Under the pieces are notes generated by a model. That model worked only from the letters and a program-made list of their open reading frames with translations. It did no database searches and was not told the DNA's origin. This document shows, in pieces, positions 1 through 12,220 of a DNA stretch of 64,000 bases. The DNA is from Elysia chlorotica. Lineage: Eukaryota > Mollusca > Gastropoda > Plakobranchidae. Made by a program: the position numbers and the translations under genes. How positions within the stretch are numbered: position 1 is the stretch's first letter; each line of letters starts with the position of its first letter. The stretch covers positions 122,675-186,674 of the forward strand of contig RQTK01000426.1 in NCBI GenBank assembly GCA_003991915.1, written 5' to 3'.

Positions 1-204
1 CCACAGTTGTTTTGTATTTTACATTGTCATGTAAAACAAGCTGAACTGGCATAGAGGGAATTCCACATACAGATAAAACAGGTTTATTCCCAGTAGACTA
101 TGGTAGTAGTTCAATCCCCACAAAGCATCCTTGCAATTTATTCTAGCATTAATATAAATTTCTCGTGGGTCTTACAGTTTATTCTCTCTTTATTATCTGC
201 GCAG

Positions 205-3200
205 CTGCTGAAACATGTTACCATTGCCCAAGGTGGCGTGGTTCCTAAAATACACGCAGCACTGGTAGGTCCCTCCCGAGGCAAGAAAGGCGCCGCAGCG
301 ACAACCGCTTCTACCTCTTCAAGCACAAGTCGTCCCTCAGTGGCATCACCTTCTAAACTCAAAGCTGCAACTAACGTCGCAGCTAAAAAGCTCAAGGGAG
401 CACTTGCAGCCAACAATGTAGCACCTCTTATCAAGGCAGCATCTTTTAAAGGCAAACCAAAGAAGGTGAGCTATAGGTTGACGTGTCTATGTTTGCGGTT
501 TTATGTTCTAATTTTTTTTAAAACTTTTTTTACAATTGTTAATCATAAAAATCACCATTTTAAGGAACATGAGCATTGTAATATTGGAAAAAATTAATTT
601 ATATCCAGTTGATTGGGAGAAAAAAATTAGTGACTAAAATTAATCAAATAAACCAATGGCAAACTGTAAAACATGTTTGTTCTATAATTTGTTATCTTCC
701 TCTTTTTTGTGTGTGTAATCATTCAATATTTGCCTTGATTCAGTCCAAATAATTTTTCATTTTTTGGATACATGATGTCCATTCAAGATACCTAGGTTTC
801 ATGTTTTAGTTTTGTCATTTCATTCTTTTTTTATATGTTAAGATTTCATTAGCATGTTACTCTCTTTGTCCATTTTGAAGGCGGACTCAATTCCTGATGG
901 AAGTGGAGGTTTCCTTACTCTATCAGAGAAGAAATTATTTTTGGGTCAAAAGGTAAGCACATGGTTGCAACAGATTTAGTAATTGTTGGAAAAGGTGAAG
1001 TTTATCTATGACATTAAAATTGTTTTGACGTAAATTGTTCTCTAAAACCAAGAAATCAAAACTGTTATGAGGGGCCAATTGAAAATTTTTTGATTCCATC
1101 GACCATCTTTATTTGTTTATAAATTTCATTGAGTGGGTTTGATCTACCAAGAACTCTGGATTGTTATAGTACTGCATTAGTTTTGATGTACTGGGTATGG
1201 AAGATTTATAATTGACAAATCTGGAGATAATATTGTATTTTGATAGTTTACAATCAATGGAAAGCTAGATCTTTAGCAACCAGATTATGAAAACAGAGAA
1301 AAATGTGGCTCATTTTCTCTGTTTGATTCACCAATTTTTCAGCTGACAGTTATGCAAGGCGATTTAGTAAAAGCAACTGCAGATGCAATTGTCCATCCAA
1401 CAAATTCATCTTTCTACTTTGGAGGAGAAGTTGGTATGTTTTAGTTTTAAGATGTGATTGGTAACCAAAGTGTTAATAGATAGTCTTTTGGAAAAATACT
1501 AATATGAATGACACCATATCTGTTCATATTTTAATTTGCATATATGCTGCTCTAGCTGATCTGGCTTCTTCACCAGCCCTCTATTTATTATCAGACTTTG
1601 GAGAGCAGATCCTGGGTTGTTCACCAAGTCTTACCAATACATTTACGAACAATTCTTGCTCGTATATAACATGGGAAAAAAATTAAAAGTTTAAATAATG
1701 TAATAAAAGTAATTTGGGTTCTCAATGTGAAGCCTAAAAAAAATCTGCACATCATAAAGTTTTACAGATGATCACTATTAGATGAACAAATTGGATTTTT
1801 CAGGTCAAGCCATTCAAAGAGCTGGAGGAAAAGAATTTCAGCAAGAGGTTGATTTGTTGAAAGCTCAGGGTTCAATTGGCAATGCAGAAGGTGAGCAAAA
1901 TAACAGTTTTATAACTCCTAATATGAGGCTGCTGTTTGATATTCTTATATATTATAAATGAAGAAAATTTTGTTATTGCAGTGTCTGATACAAGATTAGT
2001 TTTTGATTTATTGATTAAAATATTTTTACAAGTATATTCAAACTGTAAGTGGCAATCTTGAGCCTTTTTTTTCCAAAAAAAAAAAATGATTATAGATTTC
2101 CGTTTTTGCTAAACAAATCTAACTTTTTAGTGGCATTGTGGGGTTAAAAAAAAAATAAATAAAATAAAATAATGTTGTTTTATTGACTTCAGCTGTTCAA
2201 CTATAATAGGCAGTGTGGTTTTCACTTCTTGTAAAAGATGAGCATTTTACATGTAGCCTTAAATCAATAAAATACATGTAATTAAAATCCCAAATTTAAT
2301 TTAATTTGATACAGCAGCTGTTTTCAAAGGCAGTCACTGCTTTATCCTAGTCTTTTCAACCGCCTTATAGAGTGTACTTGCTTATTTCAGTGCTCTACTG
2401 CATAATGCCTGGCTGTTCTGACTATTCTGTCTCTCATTGTTTTATACTGCTGTTGCAGTTTGAAACTTTATACATCTCCAAGTCCATATAAGTCCCTGAG
2501 TTTAGGAGATTACTTCATTTGCCTGTTGTATTTTGTTTGCAGATTGAATGTCTGCAATGTTATTTAGTTGTCTTATAAGTTTGTGCGAACTGACTCCAGT
2601 GGTAAAGCGTTGGTCTCCCAGTTAGAAGGTCCCTGGTTCAAAACCTTTGGGATCAATTCAGTTTTTCTGGATTCTGTATTAAGTCAAAATATCTGATTCT
2701 GATTAAGTCAAAAATGTATGTTTTTGTCTCTGTGTGGCAGCATGCATAATTTTCAAACATTGGTCTTGGACTGTGTCCCTATTATAGTCTATCATTATAA
2801 AGCTGACATTGGTCTCTAAGCAACTAACCATTTTTGTTATCAGTTCATCATTGCCTGATTGTACTGAGTTACTGCTTTCTTGTCTCCTCCTATTTGCTCT
2901 CTGTCTTCTGTCTGTTAAATCAAGCCCTGATTGAACTGAGAGTACTCACTGTTCTCATTCTTTAACCAAACTATTCTAGTCTTCTCATCAGTTCCATCAT
3001 TAGCTGATTGTTCAGTCAGAGGTTACCTAGCTCCATATTTCATTCTGTTGTGAGGGGAGTATGGTTCTGAGTTCAAATCCTGGCGGTTGTGTGTGAGACA
3101 GCACATAAAATTGTCAGACATTCGTCTTGGGGCTCGTCCACAATATAGCCTATATAGTGCTGATGTTGGACGTTAAAACCAACTCAACTCAACTCAACAT

Positions 3201-5137
3201 TCTGTTGTGATAGTCATTCTGTCAATAGACCAATGTCTCATGGTGATTTCATCGTTTCAGCTGCCATTTGTCCTGGCCACAAGTTTGCAGCAAAGTTTGT
3301 CATCCATGTGAACAGTCCAACATGGAGTGAGACAAATGCGCAGCAAAATCTGGACAAAGCTGTGAAAAATGTTCTTAAGGTAGCCGATGACAAGTCTCTT
3401 AAAAGTGTGGCCTTGCCCAGCATAAGCAGTGGAAAGTAAGTGCTGAATATTAAACAGAGCTGGTTGTGTGTGCCTGAAAAAAATTTCTTGATTTAAAGTT
3501 GACGGCAGCACAACCAGGCCTATATGTCCTGTAGCCAGAGCAGATGAGGTTACAAACTTTTCAAACTGTTTGTATATATATGTATACAATGGCATATATT
3601 AATTTATATATGCTTGAAAAGGCAAATATATCTAATGTCATTTGTATGCCTCCAACGTGAGCTGGCTGCAGGACTATAGTTGACAATATTTTCTGATCTT
3701 AAACAAAAATAAACTTAAAATTTTGCGGGTTTTCTTAAACGTTTTGTCAGCTACCATCTGCCCTGCCCACCACATCCCCGCCAAATTTGTGATCCACTGT
3801 AATGGTCCTACTTGGAAAATGGACAATGCCCAGAATCTTCTAGACAAATCTGTCAAGAGCTGTCTACAACTTGCAGACGAGAAAAATCTTAAGAGTGTGG
3901 CCATTCCATCTTTGGGGAGTGGTCGGTAAGAGTGGAAGTTTTTCAAATGTCTGAAAATACACTTAAAAAAAAATTGAGAATAAAAGTTCATAATTTTTTT
4001 TCTTCTTTTGCCAGGTTTAATAAAGTCAAAACTTTTTGAGACAGGCATTTTCTAAAGAAAAAAAAACAACAAATTTTAAAAAGATTTATCTAACATTTTT
4101 TCTGTTAGTGAGTTTAATTCTCATATAAAAAAATGGAGAGGTAAAATCCTTTAAAATCCGAGAAATTTTGCATGGCCTAATGTGCAGTTGGAAATTTAAG
4201 AAACAGAAGTAAATAGTTCAGGTGAGGCTAACAATCTGTCTCACCGCAGATTGATGAACAGAATGATATCTACCGTCCTCTTGTCGGTACATTGTTTATA
4301 ACTTTAGATATATATATATCACAAAGAGTGCTTTGAAGAAAGGAGTTGTGACTGAAGACTTTATGTCTGATATTGTTTGCTCCTTTGTTCTGCTCTGTAG
4401 AAGAGAGGTGCAAAATTTCCTGTAGGTAGGATGTTTGATAAAAAAAAATAATGATCCAGCTTACATCACTGGTAGAAGTATGCATATGTGGGGAATTAGT
4501 TAGTGTTCTGAAGTGTTGACAAATTGATTTCATTTAATGTCATACTGGCCAATCCAGCAATGGAAAAGACTTTAACAAAAAAGAGATCACAGCATTATTT
4601 AAATTTGTATTAAAACTTGTTTCTTTATGCTAGCAAGCTGCTTAGTGTATAACTTTGAGCTTTATTCAGCCAAACTGTTAATAAAGGAATCAAAGATTAT
4701 AGAAGCAATTCTTTCTTTTGAGAATATTGAAACCAACAAGTTTTTTTCCATTAAAAATAAAATGTAAAAAGATAACTTCTCCATTGAAATGAAGAGTCTA
4801 ATCTTCTTTTCCTAATAGCTTCATGCGTCGTATTTAAACATTATGTAACATGTTGCATTTAAATGAGAATGAGATTGTAACATTTTTTAACTTACTTGCT
4901 GGAGAAAAATGATATTATTATCATTGTCATAATTTTCTCATCTTTTTTTATTAATTTTTTTTAAAAATTTTTAGTGCGGGATTCCCAAAACAAACTGCTG
5001 CGCAGATCATCCTTGCTTCCATCCGTGACTACTTCAAAACAGCCAAGTCGTCCTCCCTGAAGCAGATCTTCTTTGTCCTGTACGATGCTGAGAGTGTGAA
5101 TGTCTACACCACAGAGCTGGCTCGATTGGACAACTAG
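205..5137 (+). CDS. macroH2A: Core histone macro-H2A (5'-partial: end of histone fold, linker and full macro domain)
   Basis: Histone variant that replaces H2A in nucleosomes of silenced or stress-responsive chromatin; its C-terminal macro domain can bind ADP-ribose. Coding exons read here: 205-465, 881-952, 1343-1433, 1804-1890, then either 3261-3435 or 3751-3925, then 4975-5137 (stop TAG). Junctions are GT-AG and the frame closes exactly. Exon 205-465 starts with the last H2A residues (LLKHVTIAQGGVVPKIHAAL, like the H2A C-tail) and runs into an Ala/Ser/Lys-rich linker. Exon 881 gives GSGGFLTLSEKKLFLGQK; exon 1343 gives the HPTNSSFYFGGEVG loop, resembling the ADP-ribose-binding vertebrate macroH2A1.1 exon rather than 1.2. 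The last exon begins AGFPKQTAAQ and ends ELARLDN. The main histone-fold exons must lie left of the window. A long AT-rich 3' UTR is likely, but its end is not clear. Identification is secure by family features. Confidence 0.93.
2586..2825 (+). repeat. tRNA-derived SINE (macroH2A intron)
   Basis: The head begins CGAACTGACTCCAGTGGTAA, an A-box-like sequence, followed by a B-box-like CTGGTTCAAAACC. The body and a tail with GTGTGGCAGCATGC and an ATTATAGTC/GCTGACATTGG core match the other SINE copies in this window, notably the one at 62503-62719 on the minus strand. Confidence 0.7.
3046..3198 (+). repeat. SINE of the same family, 3' part with (AACTC)n tail
   Basis: Contains a B-box-like GAGTTCAAATCCTGG, then CACATAAAATTGTCAGACAT, then the conserved tail core CTATATAGTGCTGATGTTGG and a terminal AACTC repeat. 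It lies only about 60 nt upstream of alternative exon A. Confidence 0.7.
3261..3435 (+). CDS. macroH2A: macroH2A alternative macro-domain exon, version A
   Basis: A 175-nt exon flanked by a TTTCAG acceptor and a GTAAGT donor, entered in phase 1 and left in phase 0 plus two bases. It encodes AICPGHKFAAKFVIHVNSPT and onward to a loop read as SISSG, then Asn across the junction. It is the same length as the exon at 3751-3925, and about 35 of 57 residues agree. Because 175 is not a multiple of three, joining both would break the frame, so they can only be used one at a time. The first glycine of the usual G-S-G ligand loop is serine here. Confidence 0.85.
3751..3925 (+). CDS. macroH2A: macroH2A alternative macro-domain exon, version B
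   Basis: A 175-nt exon with a TTGTCAG acceptor and a GTAAGA donor, with the same phases as version A. It encodes TICPAHHIPAKFVIHCNGPT and onward to the loop SLGSGR, which matches the vertebrate SIGSGR sequence closely. This version therefore looks like the conventional one, able to complete the ADP-ribose pocket, with A as the divergent partner. The intron between the two versions is about 315 nt. Confidence 0.88.
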
Positions 5138-6204
5138 GCGTGTTTGATACAGAGTGTTAGTTTCCCTGTATACATGTTTAAATTCATTTTATTTTTACAT
5201 TTTACATCTATCATGATGGCAAACTTCTTTTCTATAGGTCTTTATTCTCTTTATGTGTAGTAACCATATTGTAAGACTTGACTTTTGTTATAGATTAGTT
5301 TCTATCCTCATGAAATCATCAAATCTTGGTTTAGTTATGACCAAGTCTTAAAACAAAATAGTTTAACACATAAACTGTGTTTGTGACTCGAGTGCATTAT
5401 AATGAATTATTTTATTTTATTTTGCTGCTTTACTTTTATGCGCTTTAAAATTTTGATTAAACATTTTACCATTTTGCACAAATGGGTCCCTGACACATAA
5501 AGTACATCGTAGTAGCTTCTAGATCATAAAATTTATGTCAGAGTATTTATATGAGGAAAATATAGTCTCTTGAGTTCTTTTAAGAGTGTAAGACAGAAAA
5601 AAAAACAATCCCTCAAAAACTACTTGACTGGTCATGCAAGTTTGCATGAAAAATCTTGCCTTCTCTACTCATCGAGATCACATGAGAGGAAGAATATTTA
5701 ATCCTAATAAATCCTGGACAAAGCAAGAACATTTAACTTTTAAAGAACATGCCCATTTACTAAACATGACCTAAATAATTGTAATAGGCAAAGCCTTGCT
5801 TGAATGAGAAACTCTTTGCTCTCAACCAGGAGTAATAATAATAAAAAATAATGCTCCAGAGACATGTCTTAACCTGACATTAAATTATAGTTCTTGCACA
5901 TACTTTTTACAGCCAGTTGTTTAAACCAGTGAAACCTCAGTAGAAAAACTGGCTGCAAGTATATGAACATGCCTTTATACTGACATTGAGCATCTCTTTT
6001 GTACTATCTTTGGACCAATGTAATTTATATTTAACATGTTTATTGTGTTACATCTACATATTTTTCCCTCCGGTGGTGGGCTTTAGAAAGAGCTTTATAG
6101 AAATATAATGAGGGAATTTTCAGCTTATTGGAAACCTATTAACTCAAGGCTTTATTTTAATCAAAATGAAAATCTATTCTGCTGTGTCAATATTTGTCCA
6201 ATTT

Positions 6205-6370
6205 CTTGTTGGGACGGTGTCGGTATAATATGACCAGCTGAGACAGGAGTCATGGTATCCCCACCCTGCTCGTGTTTGGCTGCACATAAAATTGTCAGAC
6301 ATCAGTCTAAGGGCCCGTCCACAATTTAACCTATATAGTGCTGACGTAGGATGTTAAACCAACTCAACTC
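6205..6370 (+). repeat. SINE, body and tail, with AACTC tail
   Basis: Shows the shared SINE body (GGTGTCGGTATAATATGACC then CTGAGACAGGAGTC), then CACATAAAATTGTCAGACAT, then CCTATATAGTGCTGACGTAGG and AACTCAACTC. The tRNA-like head is missing, so the copy is 5'-truncated. Confidence 0.7.
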
Positions 6371-6949
6371 TGCTGTGTCAGGTGTGCTATCATTGGATAA
6401 GATCATGAGATCTAAAAAGAATCTGTAACAAAAGTTACAAAGACAACTTTTGTCCATATATGTATCAATTACTTTTGTCACTTGAAAAGAGTGCTCAGTT
6501 TAGCTAGGGATTTCCTTTTTCAATCATTTCATCATACATAAGCGGCTTTAATCATCACTTTTTGCGATAGGTAAGTCTATGCACAATTTATTATCAGACA
6601 AAATGCAACATGCTCTCTGTTTACCCATCGTGTAAGAGATCAAGGCATATTTATTTTTGCAAGTGCTTTATCTGTTTCCCACCATCTTAACCATTTTTCA
6701 TCAATATTGTAGAAAACATTAATTGTCCAATTCAATGAAAGGCAGCATATTATTATGTGGTGAAGTGTAGAATAAACTATTGTTGGTTTGGTACATATGT
6801 TATCTTAGCTTCCATTATGGGAAGTTGACCATACCTCAGATATCAGCAATTATACCATCATGGATACACTCCAGTATCAGCTTCATCAAGTGCCATTTCT
6901 CTTGTAACATCACCAAGGCAACGCTTTTTGACAGTCTAACTTGGGGTAC

Positions 6950-7024
6950 CAGATAGCGCATCTGACTGTACTTATGTCTGATGATCAAAGTTCCCAGGTT
7001 CAATCTCCAGTTGGTGCAACCAAT
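6950..7024 (+). repeat. Possible tRNA-like SINE head
   Basis: TACCAGATAGCGCATCTGAC resembles an A box and CCCAGGTTCAATCTCCAG a B box, with tRNA-like spacing. There is no convincing cloverleaf and no shared SINE tail follows, so this is tentative. Confidence 0.3.
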
Positions 7025-7875
7025 TTCATGTATTATTTTTCAGGAAACTTAAGATGAAGAAAATTAATCAGAAATTATAATCAAACTATATTATCTTTTG
7101 GGTTAGGTATTGTCAGAGAGAACTGTGTTGGAATCATAACAACTTGTTTGGTTTGATGTAATAATATAAGCAATTTTTTCTTTTATGGCTTCATGAAATG
7201 TGCACTATAGTCCTTAGTAATCAAACATTTTGTTTTAATCATTTTAAAACATTTTACTCTAGTTTCATTTAGAATCAATTTTTTGTTGGTTTTTGTTTTA
7301 TTACCGTTGAATGTAAATATAATCACTTACATTTCTGTGGTGTGGTGATCGAAAACTTTTATTTTATAAATCTTAATGAGACCCTTTTTTTTGTTATGAG
7401 TTTCTACATGGAGTTTCCATGTTCAATGTGCAAACTTATATTCTGTTTGTTCAGGTTTGATTTTATAATATGAGACGATTATAAGAGCATCGATGTCATC
7501 TGTTTTGATTTTATGTAGTTATATTTCATAAAGTAGCTTAAATCCAGCTACATTGTTGTTATAGTTGTTTTTTTTTTTTTTCAAAGGGATTACTTATCCC
7601 TTTCAATGTTTTAATTATCACAATGCTTTTTAAACAGGCACTGGCTTTGCATGACCCGATCTTTTCATATCATTATCAATAGCCAGGAACAAAAAAAAAA
7701 AGATGTATTAATCACCTTATTTTAATGATAAGCTATAATGAAATATGTAACTTATCTTTCTTTTTGTTTACTTTAATACTTGTATCTTGTTTCTTTCCTT
7801 ACATTTTCTACAAAGTAGAATTATGATTGTTACCATGTCTTGTCCAGTTTTTACATCTCTTGTCATACCAATCAT

Positions 7876-7996
7876 AGTTATACCCCCCCAAAAAAAAAAA
7901 CAAAAAATGTATTGGATGAAGGGGCACACACTGACTCTACCCCCAGTTATACCCCCCCAAAAAAAAAAACAAAAAATGTATTGGATGAAGGGGCTC
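7876..7996 (+). repeat. Tandem duplication, 69-nt period, about 1.75 copies
   Basis: The unit starts AGTTATACCCCCCCAAAAAA and ends in ATGTATTGGATGAAGGGGC. It occurs at 7876 and again at 7945, nearly identical. Confidence 0.85.
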
Positions 7997-9721
7997 ACAT
8001 CCCAGCTTTGTTGATTTTATGTGATAGGATGCAGAACCGTTTCTTAGTGCAAAGTAATTGCTTGATGTTTAATTCCAAGTTTGAAATCTTTATCTGGTTT
8101 ATCCTAGGGCCTTGCATCCGTCCAATGTTAATTTAGATGAACATACTGTGGATGAGCTATATCGATCAATCATTCATTGTAATACAGTATTGATTTTAAA
8201 TGGACAGTACGGTATTGATTTTCAATTGACTAGTGTATCAGTCAAGTGGAGATGTTGATAAACTCCATTATTTCTAGTAGATATATCAGCCGTACCTCAC
8301 TGACTAGAGGTAGGAACGTTTCTAATTTGATTTTTACCATTTCACTGGCTGTGAGTGACTTTTACAGATACATGTAAATGTGTCTTCTCTAATGTGTTCT
8401 TACATGACTAATATTAATTTAAAAGACCAGCATCTTTAACATAATGGACCTTTGGTGATTCATCTGTGATGTCTACATGTATCAACTTCTGGCAGATTCA
8501 ATAAGCCAGTAAAAATACATCATGTTGTGTGTGATAACATTTATTTTTCCTTATATTATTTTCCATTTTAAAGGTGATACATTTTGCTAATTATATTAAT
8601 AATATTCAATTCTTTAAAAACTTCACTTTGGCCATTTTTTTCCTTTCTGCTCTTTGTTTGGCTGTGTAGATTGTAACGGTACACATTTGTAATAAAAATA
8701 ATTTTCCTTTCCATTTCGATGTTGGACTCTTTTTTTTTATTGTATGATTGGATCACTAAATTAAAGTGCCAGGGTAACTGACACATGATTGCTTGAACAG
8801 CTTCTGTCATGGTTATTGCACTGCTGTTTGTTTGACAACACATGCTTAAAACATATTTAAAAAAAAAAAAGTATAAAACATAATTTTAGCAAAGAAAAAG
8901 ACTTTAAATCTAAAATAACAAAAAATTAAAAACTAAGACAAAGTTTATAATTGAGGCCTTGAAAACCTTAGAATTTGAAATCTGCTAAGGTTCATAATCA
9001 TAACTTAAATGGTTTAATTGTTTATATATGGCTGTAACAGTGTATAGAAAAAACTGATTTTTATAACAAAATACATGTATGAGAAAGACAAAGCAATAAA
9101 TGCTTTTTTTGTTTCAATCCACTTTGATTCTCTATGCTCAAACCATCGGACTATATAATTATAGAAACAAATACTTACATTTGTGTGATCTTGTTTTGGG
9201 TAAAAATATCAAGGTTGTTTGTCCTGAAAGACCTTTAGAGTGAAACATTTTAGATGAGCCTAAATTTTATATTTATCTTAATTTGTCATTGAAAAGTGTA
9301 CACAATTTATAGTATTAGTAGTTGGTCTTTCAACACTTGTTTGGGAAAGCACTCTAGCAACATACTGTTGGTTAATAAAAGAAATACTTAAAAAAAAAAA
9401 AAAAGATCAACCGAGTTCTAGATAGTGAAATTTGAAAACAGTATTCACAAAAACTACAGAATAGTACATGTGGTAGTTTATTCATATTATCAACAATGTG
9501 AATTTTGTTATAAACATTCAACAAAGAATCAAGTTCAATATATTCAACTAATGAAAGTGACAATGAAATTTCTCTTGAACATCCAGGTTGTGTATATGAC
9601 AATGCATATATCTTTATCATCAGTTTGAGAGAGAGAAACTGACATAGCACCTCCATTGTTCCTGTATTGCCATATTTAGCCTTGAGGATGTCTGGTGTCA
9701 TAATTATGTTGAATGTCTTTT

Positions 9722-9800
9722 AAGTTGAATTACTAAAATAAACAGTTATATCCTGAATTACTAAATAAACAGTTATAAATTGAATTACTATACAAGCAGT
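9722..9800 (+). repeat. Short tandem repeat, about 26-nt period, three degenerate copies
   Basis: The phrase TTGAATTACTAAATAAACAG recurs three times with small changes. No function is visible. Confidence 0.6.
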
Positions 9801-11896
9801 TGTATATTTTCCATCTATAACGGTTTCAGCATTTTTGCAGAAACCTAGCTTTCTCACCACAGGGTTTATGATCAGTAACATAGCTTACTCCAAATACAGG
9901 TTTAAAAAGTCCTTAAAAGATAGACATATGTGATAAAGTCCATTCATATAAAAACCCATCTCAAAGCCTGGTTTCTCAATTTATTTAAAATTTCTCGAAC
10001 AAATAGAAAATACAATTTTAAATAAACTACTAATAACTTTAAAAAATAATAATTTGGGGTATATAGCTATTAACTGAAATGCTCAGGATTTCAACCATAC
10101 AGAACCAGCAAACAAATAGTTATTTTTACTATGATGCATTTCTGATTTGTGCATATCTTTGATACAAATACAAGCTTTTAAAACAAAGTTGCTTTAAAAA
10201 CAAAGTTAATAACTATAATTACAAAATTAGCCCTCAGCTCACCAATTCTTTCTCTCCGGCTGTACTGACTATTGCAGTACAAATCATGTAAATTTTCAAT
10301 TTTTAAAAAGTTGCAAGGATTTCTTTAAAAAACAATCTGAGCATACGTCTAAATTGCAAAATTTATCATCTGTGGAAAAAAAAAAGTTCAGCATCTGGAT
10401 ATTGATGTTCAGGTTTTATGGCCGCAGATTAGGCACAGTTTCAAAAGAGGCAAATAGCTAGTGGAAACACTGAAGGCAGCAAAGACTGCCTATATACACA
10501 TTCAAAATTTTCAAAAAATTGATAAGTAAATTTATTTGAAAATGGTGACATTTTTAGTAAGTTAGCTCTTGTTTATTTTCATGCCCATCTTATCTTATAC
10601 ATATATTAAAAAAAAATTTGATATATAAATAAATCTTTGCAAGATAAAGAATCACTCTGATAACTGAGAAGCTCCAGCTCCCATGAAGTGTAGCGCAACT
10701 GATACAAACAATGACTGAGAAATATAGATTGATCAAGTGGAAAGATCTAAGACTTTTTGTAGGATGCTAAATATCAGTCAAGTAATTTGCTGCCAAGAGT
10801 AATTTTATGACTGCCAGGATTGATCTGAAAAGTCTTTGCTGATAGAAATATCATAGTTTATACAATATATTTCGCTTTATAAAGGAATCTTTCCCTTTCA
10901 AAAGGCAGACAATTTTTTTTAAACATTAATCATCTATTAGGATGTAAAATGCACATAAAAAATAGCAAACAAAAAGGTGGGGATGTTCGCATTATTATTA
11001 TTAACAACAACAACATTAATTCTTATTAAATTGTTCTGAGGGGTTCCTTGCAAATGAACACAGAGTAAATTGTCTCTGTTCCCAGGTGAGTTTGACTTTT
11101 GATTAAAAAAAAAAAAATGTAATTTCTCATCTTTCAATTCATGAATACTTTGGATATTTCAGATACACTTTCTAAAATTGAAAACAAAAGACTGCTGAAG
11201 GGTTTGAAAGAGTTCTTGGCTTAATTTTCCTAGATTTCAGAATTATTATAATACAATAACCTCTGACCCCCCCCCCATTATTCCAAATGTGATTATTTTC
11301 TTCAAACAAAATCAAATTGTTACATTCCTTGTTAATTATAGTGACAAAGGAGTTTTTTAAAGTTTTCAGTCATATTTTTTTCAACAAAATAATAAACTCC
11401 GTTGAAATTCAGTATAAATCCAACTTAACGCCGCAGGCGGACCACAAAGCTAGTTGGCATTCATCATGTTTAACAAAAATCCTCACCAGACACTTTCTTT
11501 CGGCAACAATCAAGCCAGGGCTGTAAAAACTTTTTAAGGCACTAAAAATAAATTTATAAAATAGTCCATGGATAAATATCACAATATTGCACATTGTCAG
11601 CTCTCCAACCAAGCTACCTAGCTGTCCACTGCGAGGTAAAATTTTTAATCATTTACAGTCCTGTCTTTTGATAGGGTAAAATTTAAATCCCAATGATTAG
11701 GAATCTTGTCAAATAAACTAAAAACATATTCGTGAGGATACAGCATGAAATCACCCATAAAATTATTAAGGGTGAGTGAAGCTTGCCAAATCTCAAATGG
11801 TAACTATCACTGTAAGTGAATCTTTTTTTTTTTATACCCAACAGACACATTAACATTGAGGAGAAAATATGCCAAATCACTGTTGAGGGTCGCTTG

Positions 11897-12220
11897 TCAA
11901 TCATTGACAAATATCACATTTTTCACTGTCACAGGGATACCATGGTAGGTATCATCAGCAATGGTACACTGAATATCAGAAGCAAGGCATCAGCAACGGC
12001 CGAACGCATAATATGAGGACCAGGGAAAGCCAGGCTTATTTGTGGATGTTCCCTGGTGTTTCAATCATTGACAAATATCACATTTTTCACTGTCAGGGAT
12101 GTCGTGGTAGGCATCATCGGCAATGGTACACAGAATATCAGAAGCAAGGTATCAGCAACGGCCGAACGCATAATATGAGGACCAGGGAAAGTCAGGCTTA
12201 TTTGTGGATGTTCCCTGGTG
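11897..12220 (+). repeat. Direct tandem duplication (two units of about 162 nt) overlapping the FLCN stop
   Basis: Unit 1 is about 11897-12060 and unit 2 about 12061-12220. Both run from TCAATCATTGACAAATATCA to TTATTTGTGGATGTTCCCTG. Unit 2 contains the last FLCN codons and stop in antisense; unit 1 repeats them inside the 3' UTR. The copies differ at roughly a dozen positions by eye, including a small indel. Confidence 0.9.

Larger units (their letters stand above)
5138..12197. other. macroH2A 3' UTR and gene-free stretch up to FLCN
   Basis: About 7 kb, AT-rich, with many A and T runs. No open frame here shows coding character or a family I recognise. It must hold the 3' UTR of macroH2A (left) and of FLCN (right, minus strand), but several AATAAA-type signals compete and I cannot choose. 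It includes one SINE, one possible SINE head, a 69-nt tandem repeat, a short 26-nt tandem repeat and a C-run near 11267. Confidence 0.6.

Noticed and set aside
100-204. Plus-strand frame with ATG at 100 leading into the macroH2A exon
   Set aside because: The stretch before 205 ends in a pyrimidine tract and CAG acceptor and encodes nothing H2A-like, so it is intron.
1504-1686. 60-codon open frame in the macroH2A intron
   Set aside because: It lies between two well-supported exons, has no homology I recognise and no splice support.
2588-2660. Possible functional tRNA gene
   Set aside because: A- and B-box-like parts are present, but no cloverleaf with matching acceptor stem could be drawn, and the body matches the SINE family.
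7787-8136. Overlapping open frames with repeated KKKTKNVLDEGAH-type peptides
   Set aside because: The peptide repeat comes from the 69-nt tandem repeat with poly-A; all frames there have similar length and none is like a known protein.
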